Origin: Saprospiraceae bacterium
GTDB taxonomy: Bacteria > Bacteroidota > Bacteroidia > Chitinophagales > Saprospiraceae
Assembly (NCBI GenBank): GCA_013360405.1
Contig: JABWBR010000001.1
Span: 62,001-126,000, forward strand
Length of the DNA: 64,000 nucleotides
Direction: 5' to 3'
Under the pieces are notes generated by a model. It made no database searches, was not told the origin of the DNA, and saw only the letters and a program-made list of their open reading frames with translations. The position numbers were made by a program, and so were the translations under genes. Positions 54,353-62,361 of the stretch are shown here, piece after piece; positions within the stretch are counted from its first letter, which is position 1; the number at the start of each line of letters is the position of its first letter.

Positions 54353-54978
54353 GTGCATTGTGGCAAGGGATGCTGCTGGGGTTTAGTATGAGCCTTTTGA
54401 TAGGCCCCGTCGTATTTCTATTCCTTCAGACAGGTATTGAGCGCGGCTTTCGCGCAGGCGCCATGGCGGGCCTTGGCGTTTGGATGAGCGACTTACTTTA
54501 TGTGGTAGGATTTTATTTTGGGGTATCGTACATCGTCAGGATTATTCACTGGCCGGGGTTTAAAACCTGGGCAGGCTTATTGGGCGGTTTACTACTCGTC
54601 GGTATCGGCATTCATAGCATCATAAGTCGCCCACCGCATATTCACAGCGAAACCAGGATACCTACATCTGGAGCGTCGTATTTCAAACTGTGGGCGAAAG
54701 GTTTTTTTATCAATACGCTGAATCCATTCGCCGCCTTTTTTTGGTTGGGTGTAATTAGCACGGTTTCAGTGAGCTACGTACAAAGCCCCCTGCAATCCAC
54801 CTACTTCTTTAGTGGAGTGTTGGGAATAATAGTGATAACGGATCTCTTGAAAGTTTTACTAGCCAAACGCATCAAACCCTGGCTCAACACTTCTCATATC
54901 ATGCAGATGCGCCGGCTTTCGGGCATAGCAATGATAGCCCTGGGCATCATACTGTTCGTGCGGGCATTTTGGTGGTGA
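54349..54978 (+). CDS. LysE family transporter
   Basis: A 209-residue polytopic membrane protein, six helices, of the LysE/RhtB amino-acid exporter type. The start region QGMLLGFSMSLLIGPVVFLFLQTGIERGFRAG (read in parts, about 6-37) is the family signature, and GFFINTLNPFAAFFWLG (about 119-135) the second. I use the GTG at 54349, which overlaps the GH3-like stop (GTGA); an ATG at 54370 is the alternative. The long frame upstream of it is antisense-free overlap with the GH3-like gene and not coding. Confidence 0.88.
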   Translation: MSALWQGMLLGFSMSLLIGPVVFLFLQTGIERGFRAGAMAGLGVWMSDLLYVVGFYFGVSYIVRIIHWPGFKTWAGLLGGLLLVGIGIHSIISRPPHIHSETRIPTSGASYFKLWAKGFFINTLNPFAAFFWLGVISTVSVSYVQSPLQSTYFFSGVLGIIVITDLLKVLLAKRIKPWLNTSHIMQMRRLSGIAMIALGIILFVRAFWW

Positions 54979-55089
54979 ACAACTTCTTCTGAAAGTGAAA
55001 ATACAAAGGAGTGCCAATACCAGTCAGGTTATGGATATGTTCACCAGGAAGACTTGTCACGATGCAATCGGGAAGCTCCAAACCGCTTG

Positions 55090-55344
55090 TTATAAACTCG
55101 CGCTAAAGAGACCGTTGAGCCAGCTTCTGAAAGCAAAGCGCCGACGGGCTACTTCTTTTGGATCTTGTAGAGCCGTTTCAACCGCTTGCTTTCCGGCAGC
55201 GGCATCCTGCTGCGCTAAAAGAGCGGCGGCTTTTCTTTCCTCCTCTTCTTTCAGTGCTACAAAAGGCTTCATCTCTTCCCCGCAAAATTCTTCGTAATCT
55301 TCCGGGATCATCATGGGATTGATAGATTTACTCTTGACAGACAT
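55090..55344 (-). CDS. Small hypothetical protein
   Basis: An 84-residue protein, acidic and helical in the middle (VALKEEEERKAAALLAQQDAA at about 29-49, read in part) with a basic tail RRRFAFRSWLNGLFSASL. No signal, no known family. Its regular charge pattern and start at a Met followed by SVKSKSINP make a real gene likely but not certain. It stands alone. Confidence 0.55.
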   Translation of the reverse strand: MSVKSKSINPMMIPEDYEEFCGEEMKPFVALKEEEERKAAALLAQQDAAAGKQAVETALQDPKEVARRRFAFRSWLNGLFSASL

Positions 55345-55735
55345 TGCTGTAAAATTTAACGTCTAAAAAAGTGATTAGTATCAGTTCGTATGTTCGTTCA
55401 GTTAATATCCGGCTGATGCAACCCGCTTGCGAGTCGCTACAATTTTTAATTCAAAGGAATCGCTTTAGGTGTTGTGGGAAAGTCAGATAGTCGCTGTCTC
55501 TCTTTATTAATTGTATAACCTGACGATTGGCAAAGAGTTTCAGTAATAACGAAAAAAAACGCTAAAACCGCAGCTCATTTTGAAAAAAATACATCAAAAA
55601 CCAAAATCCGATTGTACAATACCGTCTTAATACCCCAATATACGTATTATTATTGTGCGAAGTAGGGTGATTAAGCTAATTTTAACATTAAACCTTTTCC
55701 TACCATGTGCATCTAATTACAAAAAATTGACCGAT
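55345..55735. other. Intergenic region, nothing recognised
   Basis: 391 A+T-rich bases before the EF-hand protein gene. I looked for promoters, hairpins and small frames: the frame starting at 55655 extends the next gene but its added residues look non-coding, and no consensus -7 element was found. TATTATTG near 55647 is a weak match. Confidence 0.5.
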
Positions 55736-56725
55736 ATGAAGCATTTGCTTAAATTCTCAGCACCACTTACCTTATTACTCACACTCGCTGTAGCGAACTT
55801 ACAAGCACAGGAAATGGCCGATTCTACCGGGCTGCCCGGCGACCATTTCAGCCTGCAAGGCGCACTGGAGCTATTCAAAAAAGCCCAGTCACCCGAAGAT
55901 TTTGAATCCCTGCTGAACCAGGAAGAGAACCACGTTAACAACCTCGACCTGAACGGCGACGGCGATATCGATTATGTACGCGTAATTGATAACCAGGACG
56001 AAGACGCCCATGCAATCGTATTGCAAGCCATTGTGGCAAAAGACGAATTTCAGGACATAGCCGTCATCGAAATCGAAAAAGACGGCGACGAATCGGCGAT
56101 CCTACAGATTATCGGCGACGAAGATATCTATGGCGAAAACGTGATCGTAGAACCTTTTGAAGAAGAAGACGGCGACGACGGCAAAGGCCCGCGTATGGCC
56201 GAAGAAACCGTCAGGATAGTGGTCAACGTGTGGGGCTGGCCCAGCGTGCGATTTGTATACGCCCCGGGTTATCGCGTATGGGTATCGCCCTGGTATTGGG
56301 GGTATTATCCCCGCGTCTGGCGCCCTTGGCGTCCTCACCCCTTCCGCGTGTTCTGGCCGCGCACTACCCGCTATCATGTGCGTTATCACGTAGTAGGCGT
56401 GCACAGAGTTACACATGCCCACCGCGTGTATACGCCGGTGCGCCGCACATCCGTGACGGTAACGCGTACCCACTCGGCTTCAGTGACTAAATACCGCGCC
56501 GATAGGGGGGTAACTGTCAATAAAACTACCACCGGCGTAAAATATACAGGCGCCCGCGGCAATACGGCGAGCGGAAAACGCTCCAAAACTACCGTAGAAT
56601 ACCACGGCAAAAACCGCGATGTGAAAGCCACCCGCACTACGAAACAGGGCAAGGTGCAGAAGAATAACGGCGGCACGGTGAAGGGTAAGAAGACGACTAC
56701 CCGGGTGAAGACGAAACGACATTGA
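55736..56725 (+). CDS. Exported protein with EF-hand-like motif and aromatic/basic-rich C-terminus
   Basis: A 329-residue exported protein. A signal peptide (about 1-24, ending LQAQ) is followed by an acidic part with an EF-hand/dockerin-like loop, DLNGDGDIDYVRV (about 73-85). A segment very rich in Trp, Tyr, Pro and Arg follows (about 180-230, for example VWVSPWYWGYYPRVWRPW), and the last 100 residues are Thr/Lys/Arg-rich and probably disordered. The upstream frame from 55655 is ignored because the signal peptide begins at 55736. I do not recognise the family. Confidence 0.8.
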   Translation: MKHLLKFSAPLTLLLTLAVANLQAQEMADSTGLPGDHFSLQGALELFKKAQSPEDFESLLNQEENHVNNLDLNGDGDIDYVRVIDNQDEDAHAIVLQAIVAKDEFQDIAVIEIEKDGDESAILQIIGDEDIYGENVIVEPFEEEDGDDGKGPRMAEETVRIVVNVWGWPSVRFVYAPGYRVWVSPWYWGYYPRVWRPWRPHPFRVFWPRTTRYHVRYHVVGVHRVTHAHRVYTPVRRTSVTVTRTHSASVTKYRADRGVTVNKTTTGVKYTGARGNTASGKRSKTTVEYHGKNRDVKATRTTKQGKVQKNNGGTVKGKKTTTRVKTKRH

Positions 56726-56792
56726 TGTAGCCCTGATGGCCCTGGTGGGAGAGGGAGAGAGTGAGAGAGTGAGGGAGGGAGAGATCAGGCTG

Positions 56793-56826
56793 AATCCGGG
56801 AATGGCTAAGGCTGTTCCCGGATTTT
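56793..56826 (+). terminator. Terminator after the EF-hand protein
   Basis: aatccgggaa (56793-56802) pairs with ttcccggatt (56815-56824), followed by TT. About 70 bases after the stop. Confidence 0.8.
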
Positions 56827-56834
56827 ATGTTTTA

Positions 56835-56854
56835 GGTTTCGACTCCGCTCAACC
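56835..56854. repeat. Short repeated motif, copy 1 (intergenic)
   Basis: The reverse complement, GGTTGAGCGGAGTCGAAACC, shares the core TGAGCG-k-AG-y-CGAA with the copy at 63487-63506. Arms are GGTT/AACC here. Confidence 0.6.
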
Positions 56855-57037
56855 ATCGGCAGAGATCGCAAAGTCCCAAAATCGCCTCCTCGCTATTATT
56901 TTGTCAAAAACAAGTGATACTTGGTCTGAATTTTTGTGTGGATGAGGAATAATTTATCCAGTTTGAACGAAATTCCTTTAAAACCGACAAAAATGAAATG
57001 AGCCGAGCAAGTATTCACTTCAATTGGAGCCTTTATC

Positions 57038-57523
57038 ATGGGGCTAATGCCCGCTTCCGGTTTTGGATTCTTTGCCTATTTATGCTACGCAGGAATATCA
57101 GGCCCTGGAGGTATTGTAGGCGCAGTGCTATTTTCTTTAGCTGGACTGTTTTTTTGGTATCAAATTTATATTACCGCCAGCCGGCGCGGAATAGCAGAAT
57201 TTGTATCAAGACTCGACGCCAGTCCTGACCTCGACAACCTGGCGCCTACCGGCAATTCTAACTATCGCAAGCTAACGGCCCGCGAGTATTTCGACCTTCA
57301 TCAAAAAGGCGAGTTGTTGTTCAACCTCTCATCTCATCGATCGCGTCCAACTCGACGATCCCAATACGTTGCAATTGCTATTTTCATCCGGCAATCGGCT
57401 TGCTTTTCATACAAATTGCAGGATTCCCGAATCAGTACGTACACCAATTCAAGTTGGGAAAGCCATGATATGGATATTCTTCTGGGGGAGCCGGCGGTGG
57501 TTATGTCTCAGGTTGAAGAATAG
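57038..57523 (+). pseudogene. Broken small membrane-protein gene (frameshifted)
   Basis: The frame gives 161 residues with two membrane helices (about 5-40) and a plausible cytoplasmic part to about residue 95. From about 57335 the coding pattern moves to another frame, which reads LIDRVQLDDPNTLQLLFSSG. Near the end the first frame again looks real (DILLGEPAVVMSQVEE). The hydrophobic start continues upstream (VFTSIGAFIM) behind an in-frame TGA after ATG AAA. Together this points to a gene with at least one frameshift and a stop near its start. No family is recognised; translation of a shorter working product is not excluded. Confidence 0.5.
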
Positions 57524-57525
57524 CC

Positions 57526-57574
57526 ACAAGGAGGTGACATCTTTCGAGGCACGAGAAAGGTGTCACCTCCTTGT
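57526..57574. repeat. 3'-end hairpin element K: acaaggaggtgaca inverted repeat
   Basis: acaaggaggtgaca (57526-57539) and tgtcacctccttgt (57561-57574) are a perfect 14-base inverted repeat with ctttcg/cgagaaag inside. A partial third copy (ggcacgagatgttacc) follows. It starts 3 bases after the stop of the broken gene. Confidence 0.9.
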
Positions 57575-57647
57575 TCCCCGGCACGAGATGTTACCTTTCC
57601 TCGTCCCTCGGGAAGATGACCTCGTTTGCACAGTTCGCTCTCTCTCC

Positions 57648-58160
57648 TCACATATCCATTCCAAACAACAACAACACCTCCTCCTCCGTGCCGTATTTGA
57701 TCTTTTTCTCGAACGTAAGGCCTATTTTTTGCAGCAGCTTGATAGAGTGGGCATTGTCTTCGGTGGTGATGGCCACCAGGCGGGGCAATTTGAGGGCGTT
57801 GCGGGCGTAGTCGACGGTGGCGGAGGCGATCTCGTAGGCGTAGTTTTTGCCGGCAAACTCGGGTAGGAGGGCAAAGCCGATGTCTACGTTTTCCAGAAAA
57901 TCGCGTTTGATGAGGCCGCACATGCCGATGGGGGTTTCTGTTTTTTTCAGGGCGACCATGTACAAGCCGAAGCCGTTGGTTTCGTAGCTTTTGATGGGGC
58001 CTTTCAGCAGGTAGTTGCGCGCATCGTCGATGTTTCGCACGCCCCTATCGCCGATGAATTGCATCCAGGTAGGGGTATTCAGCAGATTCAGGATAAAGCT
58101 AGCGTCGTCAACGGTGAATTCCCGCAGGATTAACCGCTCGGTTTCTACTATGGTCGCCAT
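57648..58160 (-). CDS. GNAT family N-acetyltransferase
   Basis: A 170-residue acetyltransferase of the RimJ/RimL type. ETERLILREFTVDDAS (about 6-21) is the family opening, PEFAGKNYAYEIASATVDYA (about 99-118) the acetyl-CoA binding region, and NAHSIKLLQKIGLTFE (about 136-151) the next block. The substrate is unknown. It is convergent with the broken membrane gene, with element K between. Confidence 0.93.
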   Translation of the reverse strand: MATIVETERLILREFTVDDASFILNLLNTPTWMQFIGDRGVRNIDDARNYLLKGPIKSYETNGFGLYMVALKKTETPIGMCGLIKRDFLENVDIGFALLPEFAGKNYAYEIASATVDYARNALKLPRLVAITTEDNAHSIKLLQKIGLTFEKKIKYGTEEEVLLLFGMDM

Positions 58161-58196
58161 TTTTACGAAATATGGGTGGGTGATTCGAATTTTGAT

Positions 58197-59270
58197 TTAA
58201 TCATTAAATACCTCAACAGCAGGAAGGGCTTTAAAGTTAAAATCGTAAAGCGCCTGGTTTTCCCAGGGCGAACAATCGGCGGCCTGGTTGCCCTTGAAGG
58301 CTACCCATTCACCACCCCAATAACAAAAGCCGAGGCAGCGATCCATGTTTTTTGCTACGTCTTTTACTGCGGCAAGGAAGTTTTTTTGCCCCTCCGGCGT
58401 GGCAGGGTAGGCCGGGATTAATTGATCCTGCAAGCCCACTATGTTGTTGGTCCAGTCGTTCCATTCGAGGGTGAAGGGGTACGCCGTTTCGGCTATGATG
58501 ACGTCTTTGTTGTGCGCCAGGCTGAGTTGGGAGAGGGTGTTCGACAGTTGGTTCAGGTTTTTGCCGTGCCAGATGGGGTAAAAGGATAACGCGATGATAT
58601 CGTAATCGAGGCCGGTTGTTTTGTTGAAAAACCAATCGGCGCCGTCGATGCCGGCAAAGTGAATCATGATTTTAGCATTGGGCGCCGCCTCCCGCACGGC
58701 CTGAATGCCCTTGCCGAGCAGGGTTTTAAACTGCACGTCGTTGTTGATTTGTCCGGAAGGCCATAGTAATCCGGCGTTAATTTCATTGCCGATTTGGATG
58801 TAATCGGGTTGTAGTTGAGTAGCGACGTTTTTGGTGTAGTTGTATACGCTGTCGCTGAGCTGGGCAAAAGTGAGGCTTTCCCATCCCGCGGGCATGGTCT
58901 GGTTGCCGGGGTCGGCCCAGGTGTCAGAGTAGTGTATGGCAAGCCAGATTTTCAGGTTCTTCGATTTGATTCGCTGGGCAAAAGCTTTTACTTCTTCCAG
59001 TCCGCCGTGGGCGCCGGCCGGGTTTTTCCATAGCCGCAGCCGCACGACGTTGCAGCCGTTGTTTTTGAGGGTGCTCAGCACGTCTTCGGGCTGTCCGGCG
59101 GCGTTGGTAAACGGCGTGGAATAGCTTTCTATTTCAGGCAAGGCGGAGAGGTCGGCGCCTTTCAGCAGCGTTTTGACTACCGGATCGGGATCGTCGGGCT
59201 GGTCTTTTTTGCAGGCCGTGGAAAGGAGAGTGAAACAGCTCAAAAGCGCGATAATGATAGATGATTTCAT
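58197..59270 (-). CDS. GH53 arabinogalactan endo-beta-1,4-galactanase, lipoprotein
   Basis: A 357-residue lipoprotein (lipobox LSTAC, lipid Cys20) with a GH53 catalytic barrel (about 34-350). GADLSALPEIES opens it; the acid/base is Glu163 in QIGNEIN and the nucleophile Glu261 in IAETAYPF. It cuts beta-1,4-galactan side chains of plant pectin. It stands alone; no SusC/SusD pair or other glycosidase is nearby, so it may not belong to a full utilization locus. Element J lies 15 bases upstream. Confidence 0.93.
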   Translation of the reverse strand: MKSSIIIALLSCFTLLSTACKKDQPDDPDPVVKTLLKGADLSALPEIESYSTPFTNAAGQPEDVLSTLKNNGCNVVRLRLWKNPAGAHGGLEEVKAFAQRIKSKNLKIWLAIHYSDTWADPGNQTMPAGWESLTFAQLSDSVYNYTKNVATQLQPDYIQIGNEINAGLLWPSGQINNDVQFKTLLGKGIQAVREAAPNAKIMIHFAGIDGADWFFNKTTGLDYDIIALSFYPIWHGKNLNQLSNTLSQLSLAHNKDVIIAETAYPFTLEWNDWTNNIVGLQDQLIPAYPATPEGQKNFLAAVKDVAKNMDRCLGFCYWGGEWVAFKGNQAADCSPWENQALYDFNFKALPAVEVFND

Positions 59271-59285
59271 GACGAGATTTTTTTA

Positions 59286-59376
59286 ACCACGGAGTCACAC
59301 GGAGTTTTCACGGAGTTCCACTGAGCTAGATTTTGACTCTGTGTAACTCCGTGAAAACTCCGTGTGACTCCGTGGT
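59286..59376. repeat. 3'-end hairpin element J: cacggagt repeats, 32-base perfect arms
   Basis: 59286-59317 and 59345-59376 are a perfect 32-base inverted repeat. Each arm contains three acggagt units with tcac/tttc between. The loop is 27 bases. It lies between the sensor kinase stop and the GH53 start. Similar cacggagt repeats are, in my memory, common in genomes of several phyla. Confidence 0.97.
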
Positions 59377-59392
59377 GAACAAAAAACGAGGA

Positions 59393-60727
59393 CTAAATCC
59401 TAATCGTAAAGATAGTGATTTCTCCCGGCTTGGAAACCACCGACATGCTGCCTTTATGCATATAAATGATTTGGCGCGACAGGCTCAAACCGATCCCCGA
59501 TCCTTCTTTTTTGGTGGTAAAAAATGGCGTAAATATTTGCTCCTGCACCTCCGGTGTGATGCCGGGGCCGTTGTCTTCTATCTGGATGAGTGTGGCGCCT
59601 TCTGCGTCCTTGAAAAAACGCAGTTCGACCCGGGGTTGCGTCACGCCGGTAACGGCATAAATGGCATTGTTGAGCAGGTTAATGAGCACCTGCTCCATGA
59701 GTTCGGGGTCGGCCTGGATAACCAGGGGGTAGGCCGGGTATGTTTTGGACAGGCTGATGTTATGTTCGGCAAAAGCTGGTTTCAGCAAGGTGCTTACCCG
59801 GTCGAGTAATTCGGCGACCTCAACCGGGGCAAAACGCGGCGCGGGGATTTTGGTGAGCTGCCGGTAGGTTTCGGTAAAATGCAGCAAGCCCTCGCTTCTT
59901 TTGCGGATGGCGGCAATGGCGGCCTTGAGTTCCTGCAGGCGCTCAGGGTCGACAGGGGCGGCTTGTTCGAGCAGGTCGCCAGCGGTAGCCGACAGCGATA
60001 CGATGGGCGCCACCGAGTTCATGATCTCGTGGGTGAGGATGCGAATCAGTTTTTGCCAGGAGCTCATTTCCTGTTCTTCGAGTTCTGATTGGATGTTGTG
60101 CAGGGCGTACAGGTGAAGGATGCCGTCGGCAAATTTCAGGGTGGCGGTGCGTATGGCGAGTTGTAGCATCTGATCGCCCACCACGAGCCTGACGAGTTTG
60201 CGCTCGCCGGGCTGTATCTGGCGCAGGGTATCGTATAAGCCTTCGTGGTAACGGCCCACCGACTCCAGGTTGGGGAAGTGCGACTTGCGCAGCAGCGATT
60301 GCAGGGCGCGGTTCATCAGCACGGTTTTACCTGCCCCGTCAAAACAGATCAGGCCGGAATCGACGTTTTCTACGATGGCCTGCAGCATCTGAAACTGGGC
60401 TTCCTTTTGCGCCCGGATGCTGCGGAATTTGTCGGTGACGGTATTGAAGGCGTCGTGGAGGTTGTTGAACGACTCGGCCTCCATTTTTTCATTGCGGTAT
60501 TGTATGGCGTAGTCGTCGTATTTGATATTGAGTAAAAAATCGGCCAGCTCTTTGTTGGTGCGGTTTACGAGTCTGACCAGGCTGGCAATGGCAATTATTA
60601 GCACTACAGCTATTAAAGCTAAGGGAAGGTCGGGCCCTCTTTGGGTATACCACCACAAACCACCCGCCATCAGGGCCAGTATGGCTATTAAGTGCAACAG
60701 GATGCGGCGGTGAAAGTGTTTGATCAT
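59393..60727 (-). CDS. Sensor histidine kinase (NtrY/NtrB-like)
   Basis: A 444-residue membrane kinase: two helices (about 9-26 and 33-51), a PAS-like segment (about 110-210) and a kinase core with His233 in RILTHEIMNS, LINLLNNAIYAV (N box) and EDNGPGITPE (G box), and KKEGSGIGLSLSRQI. It pairs with the sigma-54 regulator upstream, whose stop overlaps its start by four bases. The signal sensed is unknown. Confidence 0.93.
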   Translation of the reverse strand: MIKHFHRRILLHLIAILALMAGGLWWYTQRGPDLPLALIAVVLIIAIASLVRLVNRTNKELADFLLNIKYDDYAIQYRNEKMEAESFNNLHDAFNTVTDKFRSIRAQKEAQFQMLQAIVENVDSGLICFDGAGKTVLMNRALQSLLRKSHFPNLESVGRYHEGLYDTLRQIQPGERKLVRLVVGDQMLQLAIRTATLKFADGILHLYALHNIQSELEEQEMSSWQKLIRILTHEIMNSVAPIVSLSATAGDLLEQAAPVDPERLQELKAAIAAIRKRSEGLLHFTETYRQLTKIPAPRFAPVEVAELLDRVSTLLKPAFAEHNISLSKTYPAYPLVIQADPELMEQVLINLLNNAIYAVTGVTQPRVELRFFKDAEGATLIQIEDNGPGITPEVQEQIFTPFFTTKKEGSGIGLSLSRQIIYMHKGSMSVVSKPGEITIFTIRI

Positions 60728-62112
60728 AACCCGAATTTTTCCATTCTGCGGTAGAGGGCGCCTCTTGACAAGCCCAGTTCTTCGGCGGCTTTTGATACGT
60801 TGCCGTTGTGCCGGCGCAGGGCTTTGCGGATCACTTCCTGCTCTGCCGCCTCAAGGTTGAGGGTTTCTTCGCCAGGGGTGGTGGCAGCGCGGGGCGCTTC
60901 GCGTTGCAACAGAAAATCGTCGGGAGAGAGCGTATTATCGCCCGAAAGAATGATGGCGCGTTCTATGGCGTGGCGCAGTTCGCGCACATTGCCGGGCCAA
61001 CTGTGATCTTTTAATTTTTCAATGGCCGCCGGCTGGATAGTCAACCCCGGTTTTTTGTATTTGGCGGCCAATTCCTGCAAAAAATGGCGGCTCAGTAGTT
61101 CGATATCTCCTGTGCGATCTCTGAGCGGGGGCAGATGAATTTCAACCGTATTGATGCGGTACAGCAAATCCTGCCGGAAGGCTTTTTCCGCCACCATATC
61201 GTAGAGGGGCATATTGGTAGCGCAAATCAGGCGCACGTCGATCTGCACGGGTTTGTTGGCGCCAACAGGCACTATTTCGCCCTGCTGAACCGCCGAGAGC
61301 AACTTGACCTGCATGGGGATGGGGATATTGCCGATTTCATCGAGAAACAGCGTGCCTCCTGAAGCGGCTGAAAAGCGGCCGATGCGGTCTTCTTTGGCGT
61401 CGGTAAAGGCGCCTTTTTTGTGGCCGAAGAGTTCGCTTTCAAAAAGCGATTCAGGGATGGCGCCTACGTCCACCTTGATAAATACCTCGTCTTTGCGATG
61501 TGAGCGGCGGTGAATTTCGCGGGCCACGAGTTCTTTGCCCGTGCCGTTTTCCCCCAGGATCAATATGCTGGCATCAGTGGCGGCTACTTTGTCGATGGTC
61601 TGGAATACCTGGCGCATGGCCTCCGAAGCGCCGATGATCTCGCCCGATAGTTGGTCGATATGCTCGTTGAGGATTTTTTGGCGGGTTTGCAATTGCATCA
61701 CTTCCTGCTCTGAGCGGCTCAGTTGCAGGGCTGCGTGCAGGGTGGCCAATAGTTTTTCGTTGCGCCAGGGTTTTTCGATGAAGTCGGTGGCGCCGGCTTT
61801 GAGGGTGGCCACTACTTTGTCGGTTTCGCCGTAGGCGGTGATCATCACTACCTGCGTGGCCGGGCGCAAGGCTTTGATTTTTTTCAACCACTCCAATCCT
61901 GCCTCACCCGAGGTGTCCCCTTTTTTGAAGTTCATATCCAGCAGTACTACGTCGGGTTGGTATTCGCGCAGCAGTCGGGGCAAGTGATAGGGGTTCGATT
62001 CGGTAAAAACCTGGTCGACGTGCTGTTTGAGCAGTAATTTTAGCGTGAGGAGGATGTCTTCCTCATCATCGATGATCAGAACCGAAGCCGGTGCTTTTTT
62101 GTCAGGTGTCAT
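60724..62112 (-). CDS. Sigma-54-dependent response regulator (NtrX/NtrC-like)
   Basis: A 462-residue activator. Receiver domain with Asp59 (VVLLDMN), AAA+ domain with Walker A GENGTGKE (about 181-188) and GAFTDAKEDR, the sigma-54 contact loop, and a C-terminal Fis-type HTH (GNVSKAAEELGLSRGALYRR). It should activate sigma-54 promoters when phosphorylated by the kinase encoded next. A consensus promoter lies upstream. Its target genes cannot be told from the window. Confidence 0.96.
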   Translation of the reverse strand: MTPDKKAPASVLIIDDEEDILLTLKLLLKQHVDQVFTESNPYHLPRLLREYQPDVVLLDMNFKKGDTSGEAGLEWLKKIKALRPATQVVMITAYGETDKVVATLKAGATDFIEKPWRNEKLLATLHAALQLSRSEQEVMQLQTRQKILNEHIDQLSGEIIGASEAMRQVFQTIDKVAATDASILILGENGTGKELVAREIHRRSHRKDEVFIKVDVGAIPESLFESELFGHKKGAFTDAKEDRIGRFSAASGGTLFLDEIGNIPIPMQVKLLSAVQQGEIVPVGANKPVQIDVRLICATNMPLYDMVAEKAFRQDLLYRINTVEIHLPPLRDRTGDIELLSRHFLQELAAKYKKPGLTIQPAAIEKLKDHSWPGNVRELRHAIERAIILSGDNTLSPDDFLLQREAPRAATTPGEETLNLEAAEQEVIRKALRRHNGNVSKAAEELGLSRGALYRRMEKFGL

Positions 62113-62138
62113 TTATGGCCATTATAGAACCCTTTACA

Positions 62139-62169
62139 CAAAGTTAACCTTGTTGACTCAGGTTTACAA
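62139..62169 (-). promoter_or_regulatory. Promoter of the NtrX/NtrY-like operon
   Basis: Minus strand TTG, 20 bases, TAACTTTG (exact -7). Transcription would start about 20 bases before the ATG at 62112. Confidence 0.72.
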
Positions 62170-62361
62170 GTTTAGTTGCCTTATCCACGTCTGCCACCGA
62201 CCGAAGCTTGATTTTAGCGAAGGAAATCCCGACCTTCGTAGATACGCTTAAGAGTCGACAGTACCGATAATGACCTCTTGATCAATATATTCCGCTGCTC
62301 GAATTACTGTTGTATTTTGTATAAATGTAAAAATCTTCCGTTAAATGGGCGATTTATGAGT

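Larger units (their letters stand above)
56726..57037. other. Intergenic region with GA-rich tract and terminator
   Basis: It holds a purine-rich tract (56741-56785, gagagagtgagg-type), the terminator below, and a copy of a short palindrome-like motif at 56835-56854. A small open frame at 56736-56945 is composed of this tract and is not called. An ATG-AAA-TGA sits at about 56993, in frame with the broken gene that follows. Confidence 0.6.

Noticed and set aside
56736-56945. Small open frame starting in the GA-rich tract
   Set aside because: Its residues come from the purine-rich repeat and terminator; no real protein character.
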